This document shows positions 6,700 through 12,965 of a stretch of 12,984 nucleotides of DNA, in pieces (position 1 is the first letter of the stretch; every line of letters begins with the position of its first letter). The position numbers and the translations under genes are program-made. The notes beneath the pieces are model-generated. The model was given only the letters and a program-made list of their open reading frames with translations. It made no database searches and was not told where the DNA came from. This DNA is from an uncultured Selenomonas sp. (GTDB lineage: Bacteria; Bacillota; Negativicutes; Selenomonadales; Selenomonadaceae), in the NCBI GenBank assembly GCA_937915915.1, contig CALGGN010000042.1, forward strand, positions 1 through 12,984. Direction: 5' to 3'.

Positions 6700-7901
6700 C
6701 AGCCTTCCTCCTCTGACAGTACCGTGTCAAGAATCCCCACAACTTCATCCACCTGCGCCTTCGTGATGATGAGCGGCGGGATGAAACGCAGGACCGTCCC
6801 TGCGGTGCAGTTGATGATCGCGCCCCGTTCCAGACATTTGTTCACAATATCCCGCCCCGGCTTCGTGAGCTGGACGCCGAGGATCAGGCCAACGCCGCGA
6901 ACTTCTGTCATCAGAGCCGGATAGCTCTGCTGCAGCGCTTCCAGTTTGCCCTTGAAATAGGTTCCGACCTCTTCCACATGGGCAAGGAATTGCTCCTTCG
7001 GTACCGTGTCCAGCACCACATTCGCCGCAGCGCAGGCCAGCGGATTCCCTCCGAAGGTCGTCCCGTGATCGCCCGCATGGAATGCCTTCGCCACCTCATC
7101 CGTTGCAATGAACGCGCCGATTGGGACACCGCCCGCCAGGCCCTTCGCCAGTGTCACGATATCCGGCTTCACATGGTATCGCTCATAGGCGAAAAACTTG
7201 CCGCTGCGCCCGATGCCTGCCTGAATCTCGTCGAAAATGAGCAGGGCATGATATTTGTCGCAGAGAGCGCGCACCTGCTTCAAATAGTCATCCTTCGGCG
7301 TGTAGACGCCGCCTTCGCCCTGAATGGTCTCCAGCATAACCGCACAGGTCTTCTCGCTCATGAGCTTCTCAAGCGCATGAATATCATTGTAGGGCACATA
7401 GTCAAAACCGGCGGGCAGCGGCCCGAAGCCCTCCTGATACTTTGGCTGCCCCGTTGCCGTGAGCGTCGCGATCGTGCGCCCGTGGAAGCTGTCCAACGCC
7501 GTGATGATCTGGGATTTCTCCGCATCGAACTGATGCGCGTACTTCCGTGCCAGCTTGATGGCGCCTTCATTTGCCTCCGCGCCGGAGTTCCCGAAGAACG
7601 CCTTGCCAAGTCCGCTGAGTTTCACCAGCTTGTCCGCCGCATCCGCCTGCGCCTGCGTATAGTAGAGATTCGAGCAATGGATGAGCTTTCCCGCCTGCTC
7701 CGCGACAGCCTCCACCAGCGGCCCATAGGCATGGCCCAGTACATTGACCGCAATGCCGCCCAAAAAATCCAGATACTTCTTTCCCGTATTGTCATAGACG
7801 TAGGCACCCTCGCCACGCTCCAGCACAATCGGATAGCGCTGAAACACGGGAAGATACCCTTGTCTGTCCTTTTCAAAAACCTGCTCCGCAGTTTCCTTCA
7901 T
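6699..7901 (-). CDS. argD: Acetylornithine aminotransferase (class III, PLP)
   Basis: Converts N-acetylglutamate semialdehyde to N-acetylornithine with glutamate as amino donor; it may also act in lysine synthesis on succinyl or acetyl intermediates. This 400-residue fold-type I PLP enzyme has FFGNSGAEANEGAIKLARKY starting at 102, S-F-H-G-R-T near 138-143, L-I-F-D-E-I-Q-A-G with Asp224 for the pyridine nitrogen, and L-A-K-G-L-A-G-G with the PLP lysine at 253. The ATG at 7901 has GAGGG upstream, and an in-frame TGA three codons before it rules out extension. It follows argB after an 83-nt spacer that carries an unusual orphan ribosome site (see findings), and its stop overlaps the argF start by 1 nt. 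Ornithine or succinylornithine aminotransferase are possible by sequence alone; the operon settles the role. Confidence 0.95.
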   Translation of the reverse strand: MKETAEQVFEKDRQGYLPVFQRYPIVLERGEGAYVYDNTGKKYLDFLGGIAVNVLGHAYGPLVEAVAEQAGKLIHCSNLYYTQAQADAADKLVKLSGLGKAFFGNSGAEANEGAIKLARKYAHQFDAEKSQIITALDSFHGRTIATLTATGQPKYQEGFGPLPAGFDYVPYNDIHALEKLMSEKTCAVMLETIQGEGGVYTPKDDYLKQVRALCDKYHALLIFDEIQAGIGRSGKFFAYERYHVKPDIVTLAKGLAGGVPIGAFIATDEVAKAFHAGDHGTTFGGNPLACAAANVVLDTVPKEQFLAHVEEVGTYFKGKLEALQQSYPALMTEVRGVGLILGVQLTKPGRDIVNKCLERGAIINCTAGTVLRFIPPLIITKAQVDEVVGILDTVLSEEEG

Positions 7902-7944
7902 GCTTGCTCACCCTCTTATCCCCGCGTTCAAAGAAATTTACCAA
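7873..7944 (-). other. Speculative 23-codon TTG mini-ORF overlapping the argD start
   Basis: In the argB-argD spacer the minus strand carries AGGAGGTAAT (7960-7951), a stronger ribosome site than the one argD uses, but no ATG or GTG at the right distance. A TTG at 7944 lies 10 nt after the AGGAGG. It opens 23 codons ending at TGA 7875-7873, 29 nt inside argD and in another frame. It could be a short peptide whose translation couples to argD, or chance. Its sequence resembles nothing I know. Confidence 0.15.
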
Positions 7945-7984
7945 AACGAGATTACCTCCTATGTCCGGACGCTGTGTATGCAGT

Positions 7985-8869
7985 CTATTTCACAACCTGC
8001 GTACCGATACCCTGTGAGGTAAAGATTTCCAAAATGATGGAATGGTCGAGCCGCCCATCGATGATATGGGTCTTGCTCGCGCCATTTTCCAGTGCCTTAA
8101 GGCATGCCTCCACCTTCGGGATCATGCCGCCCGCAATGACGCCCTCCTTGATATAGGCATGCGCCTCGCTTACCGTCAGGCTGGAAAGGAAGCTCGACTT
8201 GTCGTTGAAATCCTTGTAGATGCCCTCGATATCCGTGAGCAGCAGCAGTTTCTCCGCATGCAACGCACCCGCGATCTCCGCCGCCACATAGTCCGCGTTG
8301 ATATTGTAGCTCTCCCCGTTCTCGCCGACGCCAATCGGCGCAATGACCGGCACATAGCCCTGATTCAGCAGATCCTCCAGAATGCGGATATCCACTCCCT
8401 GCACCGCGCCCACATAGCCGATATCCACCTTTTTCTTGTCATCGCCCTCATAGACCGTGGCAAGCTTCTTCCGCGCCTGTATCAGTCCCGCGTCCTTTCC
8501 GCTGAGACCCACGGCGCGCACACCGCGGCGGTTCAGCAATGTCACGATTTCCGAGTTGATCTTGCCGTCCAGCACCATCTCGGCGATCTCCACCGTTTCC
8601 TCATCCGTCACGCGCAGGCCGCTCACAAAGGAAGATTCCTTGCCCACCTTTTTCAAAAAGCCCGTGATCTCCGGCCCGCCGCCATGCACGATGACGGGGC
8701 GGATGCCCACGTATTTCATGAGGGCTACATCCTGCATGACCTTTTCCTTCAGGCCATCATTGATCATCGCATTTCCGCCGTATTTGATGACCACCGTTTT
8801 CCCGTAAAATTCCTGGATATAGGGCAGCGCCTCCACCAGAATAGCCGCCTTGTCCTCTGCAGAAAACAT
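7985..8869 (-). CDS. argB: N-acetylglutamate kinase, arginine-sensitive type
   Basis: Phosphorylates N-acetylglutamate with ATP, the second step of the pathway. The 294-residue amino-acid-kinase-fold protein has V-V-I-K-Y-G-G-N-A-M at 26-35, H-G-G-G-P-E-I at 62-68, and later N-I-N-A-D and LLLLTDIEGI. Relative to the 258-residue E. coli enzyme it has the N-terminal helix I-L-V-E-A-L-P-Y-I-Q, plus the C-terminal GMIPKV and HIIDGR segments found in arginine-inhibited hexameric kinases (Thermotoga, Pseudomonas). That fits a cyclic pathway, where this kinase is the feedback point. Start choice: ATG 8869 has GGGAG 8 nt upstream and gives the conserved M-F-S-A-E-D-K-A-A-I-L beginning. ATG 8884, which overlaps the argJ stop as TGATG, would add five residues with a poorer site. 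Inhibition is inferred, not shown. Confidence 0.95.
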   Translation of the reverse strand: MFSAEDKAAILVEALPYIQEFYGKTVVIKYGGNAMINDGLKEKVMQDVALMKYVGIRPVIVHGGGPEITGFLKKVGKESSFVSGLRVTDEETVEIAEMVLDGKINSEIVTLLNRRGVRAVGLSGKDAGLIQARKKLATVYEGDDKKKVDIGYVGAVQGVDIRILEDLLNQGYVPVIAPIGVGENGESYNINADYVAAEIAGALHAEKLLLLTDIEGIYKDFNDKSSFLSSLTVSEAHAYIKEGVIAGGMIPKVEACLKALENGASKTHIIDGRLDHSIILEIFTSQGIGTQVVK

Positions 8870-8883
8870 CCTGTCATCTCCCA

Positions 8884-10095
8884 TCAAGTATGGTACTCCC
8901 CGTTGATCTTCACATACTCATAGGAGAAATCGCAGCTCCAGACCGTTGCCTCGCTGTCTCCGTCTCCCATATCCACCGTAATCACGATATCGTGCTCCGA
9001 CATGACTTTGCGAAGTGCCTCTTCATCGTATTTCGCGCCCACACCATGCGCATAGACGGGAATCCCGCCGAATTCCACCACGGTCTTCTCCGGCGTCATC
9101 GGAACACCCGCATAGCCTACCGCGCAGATCACGCGTCCCCAGTTGGGATCCTCGCCGAAGAAAGCAGTCTTCACCAAGGGTGATTTTGCGACGCTCATGC
9201 CGACAGCCTTTGCTTCCTCAAAAGATCTCGCATGCTTCACGTCAATGGTCAGGAACTTCGTCGCGCCCTCGCCGTCAGCCGCGATATGCTGCGCAAGCCC
9301 TGTGCAGATGGCAAGCAGCGTATCGAAGAATTTCCTGTAATCCTCATTCTTTTCCCTGATGACGGGATTTCCCGCCGCGCCGTTTGCCAGCACCACCGCC
9401 ATATCGTTCGTGCTCATGTCGCCGTCAATGGATATCATGTTGAAGGTCACTTCAGTGATCTCGGAAAGCGCCTCCTGAAGAAGGCTGCTCTCAATGGCCG
9501 CGTCCGTCGTGATGAAGCAGAGCATGGTCGCCATGTTTGGCTGGATCATGCCGGACCCCTTCGCGATTGCGCCGAAACGCACCGACTTCCCGCCGATCTC
9601 CACCTCCGTCGCGCATGCCTTGGAATAGGTATCCGTTGTGACGATCGCATTGCCTGCGTTCTGGCTGCCGGTCTCCGAAAGCTCGGAAACCGCCTGCCGG
9701 ATTCCCTGTTCCACACGGTCCATCGGAAGATTCACGCCGATGACGCCCGTGGAAGCAACCAGTACATCCTCCGCCTTGCATCCAAGCTCCTTCGCCGCCA
9801 TCGACGCCATGGCTTCCGCGTCCTTCCTCCCCTGCTCACCTGTGCAGGCATTCGCGCATCCCGCATTTGCCACCACAGCATGAGCCGTTCCGCTTTTCAC
9901 AGCCTCTTGTGACACATATACCGGAGCCGCCGCCACGGCATTCTGCGTGAACACTCCTGCCACGGCAGCCTCCTTCTCCGTATAGATCACCGCAAGATCA
10001 AGGTTGCCGCTCTTCTTGATGCCGGCCCTCACGCCGGCTGCTTTGAAGCCTGTCGGGAAGGTAACCCCCGCCTTGGCATTCTTCTCACTGAACAT
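8884..10095 (-). CDS. argJ: Glutamate N-acetyltransferase / amino-acid acetyltransferase (ornithine acetyltransferase)
   Basis: Moves the acetyl group from acetylornithine back to glutamate, releasing ornithine; bifunctional members also make acetylglutamate from acetyl-CoA. The 403-residue precursor contains A-S-T-G-V-I-G at 114-120 (oxyanion site) and GSGMIQPNMATML. In this family the chain cleaves itself between Ala189 and Thr190, leaving Thr190 as the N-terminal nucleophile of the beta chain. The C-terminus D-F-S-Y-E-Y-V-K-I-N-G-E-Y is also typical. The frame extends upstream into argC, but ATG 10095 has GGGAGG 8 nt before it and gives the family's usual N-terminus, leaving a 14-nt gap after argC. 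With no argA or argE in the operon, a bifunctional enzyme is likely but cannot be told from sequence. Confidence 0.96.
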   Translation of the reverse strand: MFSEKNAKAGVTFPTGFKAAGVRAGIKKSGNLDLAVIYTEKEAAVAGVFTQNAVAAAPVYVSQEAVKSGTAHAVVANAGCANACTGEQGRKDAEAMASMAAKELGCKAEDVLVASTGVIGVNLPMDRVEQGIRQAVSELSETGSQNAGNAIVTTDTYSKACATEVEIGGKSVRFGAIAKGSGMIQPNMATMLCFITTDAAIESSLLQEALSEITEVTFNMISIDGDMSTNDMAVVLANGAAGNPVIREKNEDYRKFFDTLLAICTGLAQHIAADGEGATKFLTIDVKHARSFEEAKAVGMSVAKSPLVKTAFFGEDPNWGRVICAVGYAGVPMTPEKTVVEFGGIPVYAHGVGAKYDEEALRKVMSEHDIVITVDMGDGDSEATVWSCDFSYEYVKINGEYHT

Positions 10096-10109
10096 ATCTG
10101 TTTCCTCCC

Positions 10110-11144
10110 TTATGGATACATCGGAACAACATCCAGGCCCATTTTTTCCTCGAATCCACACGCAATGTTGAAATTCTGCACCGCCTGCCCTGCTGCTCCC
10201 TTCACGAGATTATCGATGGCGGAAAGCACGATCACACGCCTCGTGCGCTCATCAATATGCCATGCAATATCGCAGAAATTCGAGCCCCGCACATCCTTGG
10301 TAGCGGGGTAGCCATTCCTTCCAAGCAACCGGATGAAATACTCATTTCCATACATTTTCTGGAATGCCGCATCCACCATTTCAGCCGTTATTTCCTGCTT
10401 CAGCGTGCCATAGCAGGTGGCAAGGATGCCCCTGGACATCGGTACCAGATGCGGCGTAAAGTTCAGGACAACGGTCTCCCTGGAAAGTTCTTCCAGTGCC
10501 TGCTCGATTTCCGGCGTATGGCGATGATGCGCCACATTATACGCCTTGAAGCTGTCATAGAGTTCTGGAAAATGGTTCCCCTGCTTCGGGGAACGGCCCG
10601 CTCCCGAGACACCCGATTTCGCGTCCACGATAATGGTGTTCATTTCAATCAGACGGTGCTTTGCCAACGGAGCGAGCGCCAGAATGCTTGCCGTCGTAAA
10701 GCATCCCGCGTTGCCGATGATCTTGGCCCTGCGGATCTCTTCGCGGTAAAGCTCAGCCAGCCCGTAGACGCGCTCCGCCTCCGGATGCGTATGCGGCACA
10801 TGGTACCACTCCTCGTAAACAGCGGTATTGCTGAAGCGATAATCCGCCCCTAGGTCAATGATGCGGACCGGGAACTTTTCCAATGCTTTCCCGACTTCCA
10901 TCGCATGTCCATGGGGCAGGCCGATGAACACGAAATCACTGTCCTCGCCGATGCGCGAGATATCTTTCATGCTCTCCAGCTCCAGATCATAAAGCCCGCG
11001 AAGATGCGGATACAACGCTGAGATCCGCTCTCCCGTATGGCTTTCGGAAGTGACATGCACGACCTCAGCCTGCGGATGCTGATACAGAATACGCAGCAAT
11101 TCTGCGCCCGCATAGCCCGTGGCTCCGATGACACTGACTTTCAT
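10110..11144 (-). CDS. argC: N-acetyl-gamma-glutamyl-phosphate reductase
   Basis: Reduces N-acetylglutamyl phosphate to the semialdehyde with NADPH; the first gene of the operon. The 344-residue protein has the Rossmann loop V-I-G-A-T-G-Y-A-G (GATGYAG at 7-13), the catalytic cysteine in I-I-G-N-A-G-C-F-T-T (Cys148), a downstream H-x-H-x-P-E-I-E substrate motif, and the C-terminal V-K-G-A-A-G-Q-A-V-Q-N typical of type 1 ArgC. Length is normal. The ATG at 11144 has GGGAGG about 9 nt upstream. A promoter with ARG-box-like sequences lies about 55-85 nt upstream, so this gene should be the repressible entry to the whole operon. The next gene, argJ, starts 14 nt after its stop. Confidence 0.97.
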   Translation of the reverse strand: MKVSVIGATGYAGAELLRILYQHPQAEVVHVTSESHTGERISALYPHLRGLYDLELESMKDISRIGEDSDFVFIGLPHGHAMEVGKALEKFPVRIIDLGADYRFSNTAVYEEWYHVPHTHPEAERVYGLAELYREEIRRAKIIGNAGCFTTASILALAPLAKHRLIEMNTIIVDAKSGVSGAGRSPKQGNHFPELYDSFKAYNVAHHRHTPEIEQALEELSRETVVLNFTPHLVPMSRGILATCYGTLKQEITAEMVDAAFQKMYGNEYFIRLLGRNGYPATKDVRGSNFCDIAWHIDERTRRVIVLSAIDNLVKGAAGQAVQNFNIACGFEEKMGLDVVPMYP

Positions 11145-11193
11145 TTCCCGTTTCCTCCCTTGCGCATGAGAAAATCATCCCTGCGCCGCGACA

Positions 11194-11227
11194 TTCATAA
11201 TTATACATCCTTATGCATAAACATTCA
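11194..11227. promoter_or_regulatory. Tandem ARG-box-like operator (ArgR/AhrC)
   Basis: The known ARG-box core is TGAAT-WWWW-ATTCA. On the minus strand, 11227-11214 reads TGAATGTTTATGCA, with one mismatch in the ten fixed positions and one G in the AT centre. A second, weaker copy, TGTATAATTATGAA at 11207-11194, has three mismatches and an AATT centre. The start-to-start offset is 20 bp, close to the 20-21 bp of paired ARG boxes in enterobacteria, so one hexamer could bind both on one face of the DNA. Box 1 covers the -35 and box 2 the -10. The regulator gene is not in the window. Confidence 0.6.
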
Positions 11228-11228
11228 A
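11200..11228 (-). promoter_or_regulatory. Promoter of the arg operon
   Basis: On the minus strand, TTGAAT (11228-11223), a 17-bp spacer and a perfect TATAAT (11205-11200) form a strong sigma-70-type promoter pointing at argC. The expected start is near 11193, giving a leader of about 48 nt. The promoter is overlapped by the ARG-box-like sequences listed separately, which is the normal arrangement for ArgR repression. Confidence 0.75.
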
Positions 11229-11248
11229 GTTTTTCTTTGTCCAAAACA

Positions 11249-11278
11249 CTGTACGAACCGTCCAAACAGCATTATAAT
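11249..11278 (+). promoter_or_regulatory. Probable promoter of the glycosyltransferase gene
   Basis: A perfect TATAAT at 11273-11278 lies about 30 nt before the ATG at 11308. The -35 region at 17-18 bp is poor (CTGTAC or TGTACG at 11249-11255), so activity may depend on another factor or be low. It is divergent from the argC promoter, with the two -10 boxes about 70 bp apart. Two GTCCAAA direct repeats (11239-11245 and 11260-11266) flank and enter the -35 zone. Confidence 0.45.
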
Positions 11279-11307
11279 ATGGAGAAGTGAATCAAAAAGG
11301 AGACGCT

Positions 11308-12126
11308 ATGAAGAAAAAACGAACATTCAGCTTGAAACATTTCCTCTTGCTTCTCGCACTGGTCTTTTGCGTTGCATATCTCTGCTCCGGCGGCACCCGG
11401 ATCTTCCAGCCAAAAACATGGCAGCATGTCGGCGACTACCTTCCAAAGGCGGAGCAGCCGCAGTCCGACAGGCCGTCTGCGGCAGAAGAAGCCACCTTCA
11501 CGGACCGGATCAGCCGTCTGGTCTTTCTGCGGCGCGCAGTGGCAAGCCATATCCGAAAGGACAGCTACACCGCCCTCAACCGGATTCCCCTGCAGCTGCG
11601 GCAGGCCGTCATTGCCGTGGAGGATAACCGCTTCTACTCGCATCATGGCTTTGATGCGGAGGGCATGATGCGTGCCGCGCTGGTCAATCTCCAGTACGGA
11701 GAAATCACGGAGGGTGCAAGTACCATCACGCAGCAGCTCATCAAGAACCTGTTCCTGTCACAAGAGCAGACCTTCGGGCGCAAGGCCGAAGAATTGCTGC
11801 TGGCGCTCGACATGGAAGCCAACTATTCCAAAGACGAAATCCTGGAGCTCTATCTGAACAGCATCTATTTCGGCTCGGGTTACTATGGCATCACGGATGC
11901 AGCGCAGGGCTATTTCGCCAAGGAACCGCAAGATCTCGACCTCGCAGAAGCCTCCATGCTCGCAGGACTTCCGAATGCGCCTTCCCTCTATTCCCCCTAC
12001 GTGGACTTCCTAAAGGCGAAGAAACGCCAGTTCATCGTGCTGGATGCCATGGCGCGCACAGGCTTTATCACGAAAGAACAGGCCGAAGACGCAAAAATCG
12101 AGCCCCTCTATCTGGCGCATGAATAA
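11308..12126 (+). CDS. mtgA: Monofunctional peptidoglycan glycosyltransferase (GT51)
   Basis: Polymerises lipid II into glycan strands at the outer face of the cytoplasmic membrane. The 272-residue protein has a basic start, one membrane segment at about 11-27, a linker, and a GT51 domain from about 85 to 260. All five family motifs are visible: E-D-N-R-F-Y-S-H-H-G at 105-114 (catalytic Glu105), G-A-S-T-I-T-Q-Q-L at 136-144, R-K-A-E-E at 158-162 (second acidic residue), E-L-Y-L-N-S-I-Y-F-G from 180, and L-A-E-A-S-M-L-A-G-L-P-N-A-P from 212. It stops where class A penicillin-binding proteins would enter their linker, so there is no transpeptidase domain. ATG 11308 has AAAGGAG 5 nt upstream; a GTG at 11287 in frame is not needed. 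A terminator follows the stop, so it is likely a single-gene unit. The symbol is by family, not proven orthology. Confidence 0.92.
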   Translation: MKKKRTFSLKHFLLLLALVFCVAYLCSGGTRIFQPKTWQHVGDYLPKAEQPQSDRPSAAEEATFTDRISRLVFLRRAVASHIRKDSYTALNRIPLQLRQAVIAVEDNRFYSHHGFDAEGMMRAALVNLQYGEITEGASTITQQLIKNLFLSQEQTFGRKAEELLLALDMEANYSKDEILELYLNSIYFGSGYYGITDAAQGYFAKEPQDLDLAEASMLAGLPNAPSLYSPYVDFLKAKKRQFIVLDAMARTGFITKEQAEDAKIEPLYLAHE

Positions 12127-12146
12127 GGAACTGTTCCAAAAACAAG

Positions 12147-12183
12147 AAAAGAGAGGTACCATGCCAAAAGGTATCTCTCTTTT
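12147..12183. terminator. Bidirectional rho-independent terminator
   Basis: AAAAGAGAGGTACC (12147-12160), a 9-nt loop and GGTATCTCTCTTTT (12170-12183) form a 14-bp stem with one G-T wobble. T-rich sequence lies on the right for plus-strand transcripts (T run 12180-12185), and the A-rich left arm gives a U-rich tail to minus-strand transcripts. It sits between the convergent glycosyltransferase and exported-protein genes, 20 nt after the former's stop and 11 nt after the latter's. Confidence 0.88.
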
Positions 12184-12194
12184 TTGTTGATCAC

Positions 12195-12779
12195 TCACTT
12201 CTTGTTTTTCTTGTCGGCTTCCTTTGCCTGCTTCTGCGCAGCATCCTCGAAATGCTGATAGAACTTCTCAGAGAGATTCATGTAGGTGTCCTTGGTGTCC
12301 ACATCCGACCGCCCCGTCTTTCCGGCGGCAACCTCATAGGTATAGAGAAGCTCATTCGTCCCGGCCTTGAATACATCAAAGAAGAAAATCGTCGTGCTGT
12401 TGTTCGCCACGGTCACGATGACGTATGCGTCCGCATACTTTCCGACATTTTCCCTGAATGCCTTGGCGGCCTTGACGCGGTCCAATGACTTGATATCCAC
12501 GCTGGATTCCGCACGGATGCTCTCAGCCACCGCATCGTAGGACATGACATAGCTGCGCGCTTTCCTGCTCGCGTCAAACACAATCTCCGTCAGCTGATCA
12601 TTCGTCGGCGCCTTGTCATTGGGCGGCATATATAAGGGCTTCCCGATGGCCAAACGATGAATCGGCACCAAATCCGCACCCGTCTGTATCGTTTCACGTT
12701 CTCCCTCAGCCGCAAAAGCGAGCTGCGCCGAAAGCACGACCATACAGATCACCAGCCACAACTGCACTATTTTTTTCAT
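12195..12779 (-). CDS. Small exported protein of unknown function
   Basis: A 194-residue protein I do not recognise as a named family. A classic signal peptide (M-K-K-I, hydrophobic core V-Q-L-W-L-V-I-C-M-V-V-L, cleavage after A-F-A near 23) predicts export to the periplasm or cell surface. The mature part begins with R-L-A-I-G-K-P-L-Y-M-P-P, has a helical middle, then Y-A-D-A-Y-V-I-V-T-V-A-N-N-S and an I-F-F-F-D-V-F strand followed by L-L-Y-T-Y-E-V, and ends in a Lys-rich tail. An opening 'x-I-x-x-P' strand followed by 'A-D-A-Y-V-x-V-T-V' is reminiscent of periplasmic alpha/beta domains such as TolB-N or CsgG-like folds; that is only a guess. The frame extends further upstream, but ATG 12779 has GGGAGG upstream and starts the signal peptide. 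It has its own promoter. Confidence 0.8.
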   Translation of the reverse strand: MKKIVQLWLVICMVVLSAQLAFAAEGERETIQTGADLVPIHRLAIGKPLYMPPNDKAPTNDQLTEIVFDASRKARSYVMSYDAVAESIRAESSVDIKSLDRVKAAKAFRENVGKYADAYVIVTVANNSTTIFFFDVFKAGTNELLYTYEVAAGKTGRSDVDTKDTYMNLSEKFYQHFEDAAQKQAKEADKKNKK

Positions 12780-12800
12780 GAAATTTCCTCCCAGCCATAT

Positions 12801-12841
12801 GAATGCGTTGACACATTCCTCTGAATTTGTGCAAAAGCACA
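12801..12841. promoter_or_regulatory. Two dyads in the leader of the exported-protein gene
   Basis: GAATG-c-GT-tg-AC-a-CATTC (12801-12818) is an 18-bp imperfect palindrome with one mismatched pair. TGTGC-AAAA-GCACA (12828-12841) is a perfect 5-bp hairpin. Both lie between the promoter (12852-12880) and the ribosome site of the minus-strand exported-protein gene. They could be an operator and an RNA stabilising hairpin, or chance; there is no T tract, so a terminator is unlikely. Confidence 0.3.
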
Positions 12842-12851
12842 TTGATGTTTT

Positions 12852-12880
12852 ATTTTACACCAAATCAGTCTTTTCTGCAA
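12852..12880 (-). promoter_or_regulatory. Sigma-70-type promoter of the exported-protein gene
   Basis: On the minus strand, TTGCAG (12880-12875), a 17-bp spacer and TAAAAT (12857-12852) with a TG just upstream form a well-spaced promoter. It lies about 75 nt before the ATG at 12779. No other open frame of note lies between it and the right edge in this orientation. Confidence 0.6.
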
Positions 12881-12903
12881 GGAGATTCTTAATCCGTTCA
12901 CGC

Positions 12904-12965
12904 CCGTTTCATAAATTCAGCAGCGTAAACTGGCAATGACTGGTAAATGGGAATTTATGAGACGG
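12904..12965. repeat. 62-nt element with 15-bp inverted-repeat ends
   Basis: CCGTTTCATAAATTC (12904-12918) is the reverse complement of GAATTTATGAGACGG (12951-12965) with one mismatch. The 32-nt centre holds two ACTGG copies 10 bp apart. There is no T tract on either side, so it is unlikely to be a terminator. It could be a dispersed palindromic repeat, a small non-autonomous element, or a paired protein-binding site. The remaining sequence to 12984 shows nothing else I can support. Confidence 0.55.

Noticed and set aside
3337..8156. Series of long plus-strand frames (about 390-436 codons) opposite argH, argG, argF and argD
   Set aside because: All are antisense shadows in GC-rich coding sequence, rich in Arg/His with no domain signatures.
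10096..10161. Upstream extension of argJ into argC
   Set aside because: The added 22 residues overlap argC, lack a good ribosome site and are outside the family N-terminus; ATG 10095 has GGGAGG.
11065..11180. Leader frame starting MIFSCAREE ahead of and overlapping argC as a possible attenuator peptide
   Set aside because: No ribosome site at usable spacing, no run of Arg codons and no terminator/antiterminator pair in the leader.
11162..11186. GCGC-ATGA hairpin in the argC leader as a riboswitch or attenuator
   Set aside because: Two 4-bp stems separated by a bulge, without a T tract or any known aptamer pattern; likely chance.
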